Assembly (NCBI GenBank): GCA_035501255.1
Contig: DATJWM010000086.1
Span: 19,099-83,098, forward strand
From: JAFAZI01 sp035501255
GTDB lineage: Bacteria > Actinomycetota > Actinomycetes > JAFAQI01
Length of the DNA: 64,000 nucleotides
Direction: 5' to 3'
Numbering within the stretch: the stretch's first letter is position 1; each line of letters starts with the position of its first letter. Shown here in pieces: positions 1 to 8,582 of this stretch. The position numbers and the translations under genes are program-made. The notes below the pieces were generated by a model that was not told the DNA's origin, did not search any database, and saw nothing but the letters and a program-made list of their open reading frames with translations.

Positions 1-1381
1 TTGCGAGCAGCCTCGGGTCCAGCCTGACATCGAAGACCTCGTTATGGTCGCCGTCGTCGACCAGCGTGGCGATGGCAAACCCGTTGACCGCGACCGGTGC
101 ATTGACGACGGGATGCCCCGACTTGCCCTCGGGTTTGGAAGGGTAGGTGTCATACGCAGCCTGAATGTTGCCTTCGGACAGGCTGTTGACGGAGGCCGGC
201 TCCGCCTGCGGGACCTGTGTGAACGGCGTACGCTTCGGATCCGTGCAGAACGCCGGCGCCCACTGTTGGGCGGCCTCGGTCATCAGCTCCGAGCCGTACA
301 CGAAGACCGCGGGCTTGCTGCCGACCACCGAGCAGTAGTCCGCCGGCTTGGCAAAACTCAGCGGCACGGTGATGCGATTGCGCCAGTTCGACGCCGACCA
401 CCACAAGGCGCCGGTGACGGACTCGAGCGCCATGTTTCCCGGATCACCATCAAGCTCGCGGGTTGCGTTCTCGGCCTGCCCCGACTGGTCGTCGGAGTAG
501 GTGCAGTTGGCAATGTCCTGCGCACTGAGATCACCCCTGGCCTGCTCGTCACAACTCATCCCGTCGATCGGGATGACGACGAGCGAGCAGGGCACCGACG
601 ACGAACAGCCGAGGGTCGCGTTGGTCTCGTCGCTCCAGAGAACGAACTTTGCGAGCCCGCTCCCATCGCTCCCGGTCGTGCCAAAAGTGGTGTTGTCCGG
701 AAAGTCCGCCGTGAACGTACCCTGCTCGGGGGCCAGCTTGCTGCACGCCACCGTGGGACCGCTGTAGTAGGTCTTGCCATTGGCGCCGTCGAGAGGCTGG
801 AAGTAGTCCGCCTCGTTGAGCGCGTACTTGCTGCAACCAGTGGGCAACGGCTTTGGAACGTTGTTGAAGGCGGGGAGATTTCCCGCGTAGCGATCCATTC
901 GCCACGGTGGGTAGTCAGTACCGGGCGCGGTCGCGTTGCGCTCACTCAGGTACTGCGTCCAGCAAGTGTTGGGGCTCAACCGCTGCGCAGCGGGCGCCTT
1001 GGACGAGTCGACACCCCGGCACTCGAGGACCACGACCGGGTACTCCTCGAGGGTCGCCGCGGTCGAGGAGTTCGGGTCAGGATCGACGTAGTTGCTGGGA
1101 TGCGCCCCCTTCCACGAAACGTTGATCTCCTGCAAGGTGCGCAGCTGCTTGGTCGCACTGACACTCACGGTCACTTTCCGCTTGTCGACGGTCTTGGTCT
1201 TCCCGTCCGGAAGAACGTCGCTGCGAGTGATCTGCTTACTGACCGTGACCGCGCCGGCGCCCGCAGCGCTCTTGGCCTGAGCCGCTCCCGAGGCGCCCGC
1301 GGCGCCTGCGACCTGCGCCAGGGAGCCGGCCGCGATCAAAGCCGCCGCAGCGATCGCGACCGCCCGACGCCGGCTGCTCAC
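1..1381 (-). CDS. Secreted PstS-like phosphate-binding-domain protein (3' end beyond window)
   Basis: An open frame of about 460 codons starts at a GTG at 1381 and runs off the left edge without a stop. The GTG shares bases with the stop codon of pstS (GTGA overlap), which implies translational coupling and fixes the start. The first ~35 residues are an Ala-rich signal peptide after SSRRR. The middle region has KVTVSVSATKQL and INVSWKGAHP, which I cannot assign to a domain. From about residue 340 the chain resembles periplasmic phosphate-binding proteins (FVYGSELM, then VNAPVAVNGFAIATLVDD). As fourth gene of the pst operon it is probably an accessory phosphate-binding or anchoring protein. 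The order of domains and missing 3' end leave the exact role open. Confidence 0.75.
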   Translation of the reverse strand, partial: MSSRRRAVAIAAAALIAAGSLAQVAGAAGASGAAQAKSAAGAGAVTVSKQITRSDVLPDGKTKTVDKRKVTVSVSATKQLRTLQEINVSWKGAHPSNYVDPDPNSSTAATLEEYPVVVLECRGVDSSKAPAAQRLSPNTCWTQYLSERNATAPGTDYPPWRMDRYAGNLPAFNNVPKPLPTGCSKYALNEADYFQPLDGANGKTYYSGPTVACSKLAPEQGTFTADFPDNTTFGTTGSDGSGLAKFVLWSDETNATLGCSSSVPCSLVVIPIDGMSCDEQARGDLSAQDIANCTYSDDQSGQAENATRELDGDPGNMALESVTGALWWSASNWRNRITVPLSFAKPADYCSVVGSKPAVFVYGSELMTEAAQQWAPAFCTDPKRTPFTQVPQAEPASVNSLSEGNIQAAYDTYPSKPEGKSGHPVVNAPVAVNGFAIATLVDDGDHNEVFDVRLDPRLLA

Positions 1382-3060
1382 GACGCCGCACCCGGCGGCG
1401 GTGCGCCGGGCTTGGACCAGCGCCGCCAAAGTAGCGGCGGAACGATCAGTGCGGCGAGGAACAGACCGACAGCGAGGAGCCCTAACGCCGTGCTGTTGTC
1501 CTGACCGTCGGCGACCGTCACCGGCTCACCCTCAACGTTGGCGTTCGTGGTCCCCCCGGTCGATCCGACCCGCTGGCCGGTCACCGGATCGACCGGACCC
1601 GTGCTTGCCGATCCCGTCTTGGTCCGCCCGTTGCCGGATCCCGGCGAGGTCGGGCCCGGAGTCCCGCCTCCCTGGTTGGACCCGCCACCACCGTTCTTTT
1701 TGCCGCCGTCACCGCCCTGCGTTTTGCTCTGGTTCTGCTTCACGCTGGTGATCGAGGGGCCGGTCGAATCGTTGGGGGTCGTGCACGGTCCGTGACCCTG
1801 CTCATCGCACAGCGGAGGCTCGGGGGCGATCTTGGCGAGGTAGTTCTCGGCGGGGTGGTTGGCGACGAAGGTCGGGTTCCCGCACGTGCTCACGTTCAGG
1901 TTGTTGAGCGAGACCTTCGAGTCAGCCTTGTGCAGCAACCCGATCTGCTGGAACCCTGCCTCCACCAGGTTGATCGGCAAGGCGGAGTACCCGAGGCCGC
2001 CGACCGCGCCTTGGCCCTGGCAGATCGAGGTGTACAGAAAGTCGGCGAGAGTCTGGCGCTTCGGCGACGTCATCGTCCGGTCGCTGCTCGACGTAGGGAT
2101 GATGCCGTAGGAGTACGACGAGACGGGATAGGTCCGTTTGTCGTTGTACCCGTATACGTCCTTCAAATTCTCGAGCAGGTAGTTGTTCGAGTGCCGGTTG
2201 TAGTTGATGATCGCTTTCGTCAACGCCACGGCCACGTTGTACTGCGTCGGGAGCGTGTAGTACCCCGCGGTGTTCTCGACCTTGGCGACCGGAATCTTCT
2301 TCGCGATCGCATAGGAATACTCGTCGTAGCCGATCGTCCCCTGCCCGGACGACGATGCGATGTAGTTCATCAACTGGTCCGAGCCGTTCTGAGCAATCTG
2401 TCCGGACTTGCCGCTCGGCCAGTACTCCGTCGGCTTGTCAGCTCCTGCAAAGCCGGTCCACAGGCTCCTGTCCTCCTGGGCGAGATACGCGGAGAACTGG
2501 TAGCTCGTGCCCGATCCCTCCGAATGCACGATCGGCACGATCGGGATCGAGGGGAACTTCCGACCGTTGTTGTCCGCAGAGATGTGGGAGTCGTCCCAGT
2601 TCTTGATCTGCCCGGTGAAGATCTTGGCAAGAGTCGGCCCTGACAACCGGAGGTTGCGCACGAGCTTGCCGGCCACGGTCAGGTGATATGGGAACGAGGT
2701 ACCACCGGCAACCAGTGGTACATAGGCGTATGGTCGCCCGTTGGACGTGTCGGACACGCCGGTCAGCGGGTCGTGACCCTGGAATCCGATGTCGGACACC
2801 GCGAAGTCGACCGCTTTGTTGGCGAAGTCCTGACGGCCCGCCGCCGAGCCGTTCCCGGTGAAGGTCACCCGCAGACCTTGTCCTGACACCTCGCCGATCC
2901 AGGCGTTGACCGCGTTGTAGGCCCAGGTCGAGCCGGAACCGTTGATCTGCGCCGTGCCGGTGGCGTACGACGGCGTCGCGGTCAGTGCGACCAGACCGGA
3001 CGCGGCACACAGGGACAAAACCCGCGCCCGGGCGCGGCCGGCGCGGCGGTGTCCGGTCAT
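1378..3060 (-). CDS. pstS: Phosphate ABC transporter substrate-binding protein PstS, C-terminally membrane-anchored
   Basis: Captures phosphate outside the cell for the PstCA channel. The ATG at 3060 overlaps the pstA stop (ATGA). The frame is open further upstream, but that extension lies inside pstA and lacks a signal peptide. The 560-residue product has a signal peptide ending near YATGTA, INGSGSTW at the start of the mature domain, DFAVSDIGF, TGQIKNWDD and the phosphate-loop motif HSEGSGTSYQF. After residue ~440 come a Gly/Ser/Thr-rich linker and one hydrophobic helix (ALGLLAVGLFLAALIVPPLL) followed by Arg-Arg-Trp. This suggests anchoring by a C-terminal membrane helix rather than the lipid used by many PstS proteins. 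The extra length over the usual ~370 residues is this tail. Confidence 0.88.
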   Translation of the reverse strand: MTGHRRAGRARARVLSLCAASGLVALTATPSYATGTAQINGSGSTWAYNAVNAWIGEVSGQGLRVTFTGNGSAAGRQDFANKAVDFAVSDIGFQGHDPLTGVSDTSNGRPYAYVPLVAGGTSFPYHLTVAGKLVRNLRLSGPTLAKIFTGQIKNWDDSHISADNNGRKFPSIPIVPIVHSEGSGTSYQFSAYLAQEDRSLWTGFAGADKPTEYWPSGKSGQIAQNGSDQLMNYIASSSGQGTIGYDEYSYAIAKKIPVAKVENTAGYYTLPTQYNVAVALTKAIINYNRHSNNYLLENLKDVYGYNDKRTYPVSSYSYGIIPTSSSDRTMTSPKRQTLADFLYTSICQGQGAVGGLGYSALPINLVEAGFQQIGLLHKADSKVSLNNLNVSTCGNPTFVANHPAENYLAKIAPEPPLCDEQGHGPCTTPNDSTGPSITSVKQNQSKTQGGDGGKKNGGGGSNQGGGTPGPTSPGSGNGRTKTGSASTGPVDPVTGQRVGSTGGTTNANVEGEPVTVADGQDNSTALGLLAVGLFLAALIVPPLLWRRWSKPGAPPPGAAS

Positions 3061-4163
3061 CGAACGGAGCCCTTCTGACGGGATGCGAGGAAACGAATGA
3101 GGACGAAAACGACCAGCACGATGATGAGCAGCAGGCTCGCGGCACCGAAGGCGCGGGTGATGAAGTTGGGCTCGCCGCTGCGCACGCCCGAGTAGACGAA
3201 CAGCGGCAAGGAGTTCATCGGGTTGTTGACCGGGTTCGTGTTGAAGTACGTCGACGCACCTGAGGTGATCAAAACTGGCGCTGTCTCGCCGACGGCCCGA
3301 GCGAACGCGAGAATCAACGCGGTCGCGAGACCGGCTCCGGCCGTTGGCAGCACCACCCGCCAGACCATCCGCCACTTCGGAGCACCGAGCGCGAGCCCCG
3401 CCTCCCTCAGCCCGCCCGGCACAACCCGAAGCGAAAGCTCAGCCGATCGCGCGATGATCGGCAGCATGGTGATGGTGAGTGCGATCGCGGCGGCGAGTCC
3501 GCTCTTTTGCATCCCCAGGCCGACGATCAGCAGGGTGTAGACGAACAAACCGGCGATCAGGTCAGGAAGGGCGGTCATCGCCTCAACGACGGTTCGCACG
3601 GTACGCGCGAGCGGGCCACCAACCTCCGTCATGTACACGGCGGTCGCGATTCCGAGCGGAAGTGCGACCGCGGTCGCGATCGCCAGTTCGATCAGGCTGC
3701 CGACCACCGCGTGCAAGACACCACCGCGAGTCAGCGGATCCGTCGGCTGCACCGCGTTCATGTCCTGGGTGTAGAAGTTCATGTGGTGGAGCGCCGGCCA
3801 CCCGCGAACGAACGTGTAGATGATCGTGGTGGCCAGGGCGAAGGCGACGATCCCCGCCCCGGCACAGATGATCGCGCGCATGAGTCGATCCACGACGACC
3901 GGGCGCGGGTGCGACATCGCGGTGACCGCGGTGTACAGCGCGAGGAAGCTGAGATACCAGCACACGATGAAGCCGAGCAGGCCATGTTCCGGAAGGAGCT
4001 CGCCGTAGACGATCCAGACGGCGCCGAGCGATCCGAACAGCGAGCCGAAGAAGGACAGCACGTCATCGGTCGTCCGGACGGCGAGCTCGCGCGGACGGTC
4101 CTCGCCGGCACCATCGGGGAGGTTGCCGGACACGGACGGCATCGGCAGTGACTCGGTCGACAT
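3057..4163 (-). CDS. pstA: Phosphate ABC transporter permease PstA
   Basis: Inner-membrane subunit that with PstC forms the phosphate channel. The 368-residue product has an N-terminal extension of about 60 residues with extra hydrophobic segments (FGSLFGSLGAVWIVYGELL), followed by the usual binding-protein-dependent permease fold. The cytoplasmic coupling loop that contacts PstB reads GLREAGLALGAPKWRMV. Its ATG overlaps the last base of the pstC stop and its own stop overlaps the pstS ATG, so the genes are co-translated. No pstB ATPase lies in the visible part of the operon; it may be beyond the left edge or elsewhere. Confidence 0.92.
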   Translation of the reverse strand: MSTESLPMPSVSGNLPDGAGEDRPRELAVRTTDDVLSFFGSLFGSLGAVWIVYGELLPEHGLLGFIVCWYLSFLALYTAVTAMSHPRPVVVDRLMRAIICAGAGIVAFALATTIIYTFVRGWPALHHMNFYTQDMNAVQPTDPLTRGGVLHAVVGSLIELAIATAVALPLGIATAVYMTEVGGPLARTVRTVVEAMTALPDLIAGLFVYTLLIVGLGMQKSGLAAAIALTITMLPIIARSAELSLRVVPGGLREAGLALGAPKWRMVWRVVLPTAGAGLATALILAFARAVGETAPVLITSGASTYFNTNPVNNPMNSLPLFVYSGVRSGEPNFITRAFGAASLLLIIVLVVFVLIRFLASRQKGSVR

Positions 4164-5176
4164 CAGATCTCCGTTGCCGCGCCACTACGGCTGCGAGTGA
4201 CGATCATCCCGGCGATCGTGTTCACGACCAGCGTCAGCGCGAAGAGGACAAAGCCGGCGGCGAGCAATGCCTTGAGCTGGAGTGAGGTCGAATCGCCGAA
4301 GCGATCGGCAATCAACGACGAGGTCGTGATCGCACCGACCTGCAGCGCGTGAATGTTGACCTTGTAGACCAGCGAGATGATCAGCAAAACGGCGATCGTC
4401 TCGCCCAATGCGCGACCGAGTCCGAGCATCGTCCCCCCGATGATCCCGCCCCGACCGAATGGCAAGACGACCGTTCGAATCACGCCCCACTTGGTCGAAC
4501 CCAGGGCAAGGGCGGCTTCACGTTCACCGATCGGTGCCTGCGCAAAAACGCCGCGCATGACCGCACACGTCAGCGGGGTCACCATCATCGCGACCGCGAT
4601 CCCGGCGATGAACGCCGAAGCCGTGAACTGTGTCTCCGCCCAGGTCGCAGAGTGCGCATCGGTGTCGACGGACAGGAAGGGGATCCAACCGAAGTACTCC
4701 GCAAGCCAACGGGAAAGCCCGAGGACATGCGGTTGGAGGAGGAAGAAGCCCCACAGGCCATAGACGATGCTCGGCACCGCGGCCATCAGGTCGACGAGCG
4801 AGACGAGGGTCGCCTTGATCCGCCTGGGCGCGAACTCGGTGATGAACAACGCCGTACACAACGCGAGCGGAAAGGCGATCGCGAGCGCGATCAGGCCGAT
4901 CTCGACCGTGCCGAACAGCGCAGCTGCCACACCCAACTTGTTCTGGTCCGGGTTCCAATCGGTTTCGGTGAAGAAGCTGAACCCGTAGTGCTTGATCGTC
5001 GGGATCAGCTGAAGGGCCAGGAAGAACCCGATTGCGGCGGTCAGGACCAGAACGAGCACGCCGATGACCGTTGACACGCCGTTGAACGCACGGTCCGAAG
5101 GAGCCAGACCGGCATGGATGAACCGCGGTTTGTCAGGTGCTTCCGCGTCGAACGCGGTGATGTCGACGTCCGGCAC
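4163..5176 (-). CDS. pstC: Phosphate ABC transporter permease PstC
   Basis: Inner-membrane permease paired with PstA. The coupling loop reads GEREAALALGSTKWGVIRTV, the conserved EAA motif, and the chain ends with a typical last helix (FALTLVVNTIAGMIV). The frame is open to 5347, but I chose GTG 5176 (337 residues). That is close to the family length, starts just before a short hydrophilic N-terminus (VPDVDITAF), and leaves the PHO box at 5275-5292 outside the gene. No strong ribosome-binding site marks the start, and a GTG at 5239 is an alternative. This is the first gene of the pst operon. Confidence 0.9.
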   Translation of the reverse strand: MPDVDITAFDAEAPDKPRFIHAGLAPSDRAFNGVSTVIGVLVLVLTAAIGFFLALQLIPTIKHYGFSFFTETDWNPDQNKLGVAAALFGTVEIGLIALAIAFPLALCTALFITEFAPRRIKATLVSLVDLMAAVPSIVYGLWGFFLLQPHVLGLSRWLAEYFGWIPFLSVDTDAHSATWAETQFTASAFIAGIAVAMMVTPLTCAVMRGVFAQAPIGEREAALALGSTKWGVIRTVVLPFGRGGIIGGTMLGLGRALGETIAVLLIISLVYKVNIHALQVGAITTSSLIADRFGDSTSLQLKALLAAGFVLFALTLVVNTIAGMIVTRSRSGAATEI

Positions 5177-5564
5177 TGTTACAGCCGTCGAACGGCGCTG
5201 GCCACGCACCCAGCCACGGTGCTCGGGGTGGGCGACCACGGAGATGACTCGATCGAAACAGGTCGTGGCTTCGCAGCGAACAACAGGTGAACGACCACAA
5301 CGCCCGGACGCCCAAGGCGGCCCCGGCAACGGGCAAAGCGGGTGCAATGGGTGGCGGCCAAGGTTAACGATCGGCGATTCATCGATGAAGCACAGATGAC
5401 CATCTGAGGGAATCTGGTGCAGACCGCTCGAAACTGACCGTCAACCGCGCATGCTGTTGCGTCGCGGGGTGCGTTCCGAACCGGCCGGACGGACGGCCGG
5501 AGTCGCAACGCGCACCTGACGCATCGCAACCACCCAACTTTGCAGGCGGATACGGAGGACAGGA
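5177..5564. other. Divergent intergenic region between pstC and a secreted-protein gene
   Basis: This 388-bp stretch separates two divergent genes. It holds the PHO box at 5275-5292, a weaker PHO-like pair at 5362-5390, and a GGAGGACAGG ribosome-binding region just before the ATG at 5565. The rightward half is GC-rich with short inverted pieces (GGCCGGACGGACGGCCGG at 5484-5502) but no feature I can name. I see no convincing gene here. Confidence 0.5.
5275..5292 (-). promoter_or_regulatory. PHO box upstream of pstC
   Basis: On the minus strand GTTCACC is followed 11 bases later by GTTCGCT (GTTCACC, 4 nt, GTTCGCT). Streptomyces PhoP binds direct repeats of GTTCACC in 11-bp units, so the first unit is a perfect match and the second matches 5 of 7. 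The site lies about 100 bp before the chosen pstC start. A looser candidate (CTTCATC and GTTAACC, 22 bp apart) lies at 5362-5390. PhoP control is inferred from the motif and position. Confidence 0.6.
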
Positions 5565-6689
5565 ATGGCACACCTTCGGCGACGAATCCTTGCCGGAATC
5601 GGCGCGCTTGCCGTCTCGGGGGTGACGGTCCTTGCGGCCGGCTCCTCGGCTTCGGCGGACTCGACCACCCCCGGCTGGGAGCCCGATCCGAACGCCATCG
5701 GCTCGATCACTCTCTACGACTCGAGCGGGAGCCCGATCACGAGCGGCAACCTCAGCGACGTACCGTTCGCGGCCTACGCCGTGGCGACCCACGCCGGCCG
5801 CAGTGGTGACGATCACGCCCAGCTTTACGCCTACACCCCCCAGGAGGGTGGCGCGAACCCACAAACCTGGAGCGGGGATGAGCTCGGCGCGAGCGCGTAC
5901 AACCCGGTGCCCAACGGCACGCCTGCAGCGGTTTCGGCGAGCGGTAATCCGTTCGTGACCGGTACTGACCTGTCCATGGACGACTACATCGGCGAGTACC
6001 CGAACAACCTCACCGACAGCGGCTATGCCGACCTCTACGAGTTGCGCATCTTCACCGCAGGCCCCTCCCAGCAGCCCGACACCTCCCAGTACGACCGGCT
6101 TGACATCTCGGTCGACTCCGGTGCGGGCACGTGGCAGGTCGTCTACCCGGGTTCGGCGCCGACGCTCAACGGCAGCGTCACCATTTCCGGCAAGGTGCGG
6201 GTCGGCAGCACCGTCACCTGTAACGCCTCCTTCACCGACGCCACGTCGACCAGCTACGCGTGGTCGGTCAACTCGGCGGCGATCAGCGGAGCCACCAAGA
6301 GCACCTTCATGATCCCGGCGAAGGACTACAAGAAGTCGCTCACGTGTACCGCGACCGGCATGAACGGCGGCGGATCGACGCCAGGTACGAGTTCGGCCTC
6401 GAAGGTCGGGCTGGGCGCGGCCCTTCATGCGACGAAGAAGCCGACCATCTCCGGCAAGCCCGCCGTAGGCAAGACTGTGAAGGTCTCCCACGGCACCTGG
6501 TCGCCGGCGGCGAAGTCCTACGCCTACCAGTGGGAGCTCAACGGCAAGAAGATCAAGAAGGCCACCAAGGACAAGCTGAAGATCTCCAAGTCCGAAAAGG
6601 GGAAGAAGCTGTCCTGCAAGGTGACGGCGATCCTGACCGGTTACGCCGATGGTGCAACCACGACGAAGTCGGTCAAGGTCAAGAAGTAG
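5565..6689 (+). CDS. Secreted protein with two Ig-like repeats
   Basis: The start is supported by GGAGG about 6-10 nt upstream. The product (374 residues) has a clear signal peptide (RRRILAGIGALAVSGVTVL, cleavage near ASA-DS). An N-terminal domain to about residue 195 (SITLYDSSGSPITSGNL) is one I do not recognise. Two C-terminal Ig-like repeats of ~80 residues follow, each with the pattern of a prolyl-Gly strand, a Trp core and Lys-rich turns: SGKVRVGSTVTC with YAWSVN, and SGKPAVGKTVKV with YAYQWELNGKKI. It is probably exported and bound to the cell surface or another polymer. Its divergent position to pstC suggests, but does not prove, phosphate-responsive expression. Confidence 0.8.
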   Translation: MAHLRRRILAGIGALAVSGVTVLAAGSSASADSTTPGWEPDPNAIGSITLYDSSGSPITSGNLSDVPFAAYAVATHAGRSGDDHAQLYAYTPQEGGANPQTWSGDELGASAYNPVPNGTPAAVSASGNPFVTGTDLSMDDYIGEYPNNLTDSGYADLYELRIFTAGPSQQPDTSQYDRLDISVDSGAGTWQVVYPGSAPTLNGSVTISGKVRVGSTVTCNASFTDATSTSYAWSVNSAAISGATKSTFMIPAKDYKKSLTCTATGMNGGGSTPGTSSASKVGLGAALHATKKPTISGKPAVGKTVKVSHGTWSPAAKSYAYQWELNGKKIKKATKDKLKISKSEKGKKLSCKVTAILTGYADGATTTKSVKVKK

Positions 6690-6710
6690 TTCAAGGCTCC
6701 GACCCACGAG

Positions 6711-6752
6711 CCGGCCGGGTCCCGCCGCATCGCGGTGGGACCCGGCCGGTTT
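6711..6752 (+). terminator. Rho-independent terminator after the secreted-protein gene
   Basis: CCGGCCGGGTCCCGCCGC and GCGGTGGGACCCGGCCGG form an 18-bp stem with one G-T wobble and a three-base loop (ATC), followed by TTTCTT. It starts 21 bases after the stop codon. Confidence 0.85.
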
Positions 6753-6779
6753 CTTCGTAGGCGCGCGGTCCGGAGCGGC

Positions 6780-7277
6780 TCAACCAGGTTGAACGGAGGC
6801 GACGTCGGTGTCTGCCCCGCCTGCCTCGGCTTCCCGACGGCTCTCGAGCAATTGCCAGACCCGCGGAGGTTCGGAGTCCGACAGGCTCGCGGTGGCCGCC
6901 GCGGAGATGAAGGTGGTGAGGTTGTACGTGCACTCGCGGTGCCGTAAGTAACCACGGCTGGAGGTCGCCACCGCGGCGCCGTCGAGCGTGAGGCGCCACC
7001 CCCAGGTCGCGGTGTGGGGGACGGTCAGAATCTGCGTCTCCGCACTCGCGATGTCATCGCTGAGCCGCTGGGCGTCGGCCCGCGCCGCGCCAAGGTTCGG
7101 AAAGACTCGAGCGCTGCGGCCGAGCTCCCGGTGGTTCGCGCCGGTCAGGCGCCAAGCCACCCAGGAACCGTCTGGGGCGACCTCACCCTCGAACGGTTGG
7201 TATGCGTCCGGCCAGACGGGATGGGCCGACATCCCGCTGCCGACACCGACCACGAAGAGAAACCGCGGCGGCTTCAC
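6780..7277 (-). CDS. Hypothetical protein, YegP/DUF1508-like
   Basis: The GTG at 7277 has a good ribosome-binding site (GGAGGG, 7 nt upstream). The 165-residue product has a core resembling the small YegP-type beta proteins: RVFPNLGAARADAQRL followed by a Trp-rich strand WGWRLTLDG and VATSSRGYLRHREC. It has no signal peptide or membrane helix; the hydrophobic first residues are short. Its function is unknown. It is convergent with the upstream secreted-protein gene and in the same direction as ppk2. Confidence 0.6.
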   Translation of the reverse strand: MKPPRFLFVVGVGSGMSAHPVWPDAYQPFEGEVAPDGSWVAWRLTGANHRELGRSARVFPNLGAARADAQRLSDDIASAETQILTVPHTATWGWRLTLDGAAVATSSRGYLRHRECTYNLTTFISAAATASLSDSEPPRVWQLLESRREAEAGGADTDVASVQPG

Positions 7278-7440
7278 GGGTACCCTCCGGCGTCCGACCT
7301 CGGCCGCGGCGAGGGTCAGACTTCACAATCCGCGCTCGGCCATGCTGTGCAGCGAGTACACCCGATCGACGACGACGGCGGCTGAGCGGCAGACGAACAC
7401 CAAATGTGCGGTACGTGAACGAACGGTGGACGCCACCGCC

Positions 7441-8385
7441 TCACTGGTCTTCGAGCACGGTCTCTGGCGGACCGACCAGCACCGGATCCGCCATCGCCAC
7501 CACCTCGTGGTTCTTTCCCGGATAGTCGAACAACGACAGGACGTAGCGCATTGATTCGAGTCGACCGCGCCGCTTGTCGTTGCTCTTGACGATCGTCCAC
7601 GGGGTCCGCTCGGTATGCGTCGAGCGGAACATCTCCTCTTTCGCCGCGGTGTAGGCGTCCCACCGATCGAGCGAGGCCAGGTCCATGGGACTGAGCTTCC
7701 ACTGCTTGACCGGGTCGACCCGGCGGAGAGTGAAGCGAGTGCGCTGCTCGCTGCGGGTCACCGAGAACCAGAACTTGATCAGGTCGACGCCGTCCTCGAC
7801 AAGCATCTGCTCCATCAGCGGAGCCTGGTGCATGAACAGCTCGTACTCCTCGTCGGTGCAAAAGCCCATGACCCGCTCGACGCCGGCCCGGTTGTACCAG
7901 GATCGGTCGAAGAGCACGATCTCTCCCGCCGACGGCAGTTGCTCGATGTAGCGCTGGAAGTACCACTGCCCGCGCTCCACCTCGGTCGGCTTCTCCAGCG
8001 CGACGACCCGAGCACCACGCGGATTCAGGTGCTCGAGATACCGGCGAATCGTGCCCCCTTTGCCCGCCGCGTCACGCCCTTCGAACAGGAGCGCGAGCCG
8101 ACGACCGCTCTCCTTCACCCAGGACTGAAGCTTCAGCAGCTCAATCTGAAGGAGGCGCTTGGTCCGTTCGTACTCCAGCCGCGTGATCCGGGCGTCGTAC
8201 GGGTAGCCCTCGCGCCAGGTCTCGATCGGACGCCCGTGGGCATCGAGAAGGGTCGGCTCACCGTCGTCATCGATCAAGACGTCGATCTCGAGGTCATCGA
8301 GGCTGTCGAAGAGTTCCTCGGCATCGATCAGACCACTGGTGAACTCGTCGACGACCTGGCGTATGTCGGTCAACCGTCCCTCCAA
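7441..8385 (-). CDS. ppk2: Polyphosphate kinase 2 (PPK2 family)
   Basis: Transfers phosphate between polyphosphate and nucleotides. The 314-residue product carries the PPK2 Walker A GRDAAGKGG (about residue 103), the Walker B/lid motif VLFDRSWYNRAGVE and the downstream FWFSVTRSEQRTRF and YTAAKEEMF. An N-terminal acidic region (about 45 residues, DDLEIDVLIDDDGEP) precedes the kinase core. The start is TTG at 8385 and lacks a clear ribosome-binding site, so it is less certain than the body. Single-domain length fits the class that prefers ADP/ATP or GDP. Proximity to pst fits phosphate storage. Confidence 0.93.
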   Translation of the reverse strand: MEGRLTDIRQVVDEFTSGLIDAEELFDSLDDLEIDVLIDDDGEPTLLDAHGRPIETWREGYPYDARITRLEYERTKRLLQIELLKLQSWVKESGRRLALLFEGRDAAGKGGTIRRYLEHLNPRGARVVALEKPTEVERGQWYFQRYIEQLPSAGEIVLFDRSWYNRAGVERVMGFCTDEEYELFMHQAPLMEQMLVEDGVDLIKFWFSVTRSEQRTRFTLRRVDPVKQWKLSPMDLASLDRWDAYTAAKEEMFRSTHTERTPWTIVKSNDKRRGRLESMRYVLSLFDYPGKNHEVVAMADPVLVGPPETVLEDQ

Positions 8386-8582
8386 CCGAGCAGTGCCACC
8401 AAGCCCTTGCTGGCGTCGAGGTTACTTGCCCGCAGTTCCAAGCGCCGGTCTGGCGAACGCCGGACGAAGGTTCATCAGGCTACGCCGTGCGCCGGCTGTG
8501 ATTCCGCTCCGGTAACGACCGTCGGCAAGACGCTGGCACCCGGTTACTTTTGAGTCGTGCCTCGAGCAATCAGCGATCGAAC

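Noticed and set aside
44..1504. Long plus-strand open frame over the first secreted protein
   Set aside because: It is antisense to a longer minus-strand frame that has a signal peptide, PstS-like motifs and a GTGA overlap with pstS; its own translation is Arg/Gly-rich without motifs.
5362..5390. Second PHO box
   Set aside because: CTTCATC and GTTAACC match the consensus only partly and are two units apart, so I list it only as a weak possibility under the intergenic entry.
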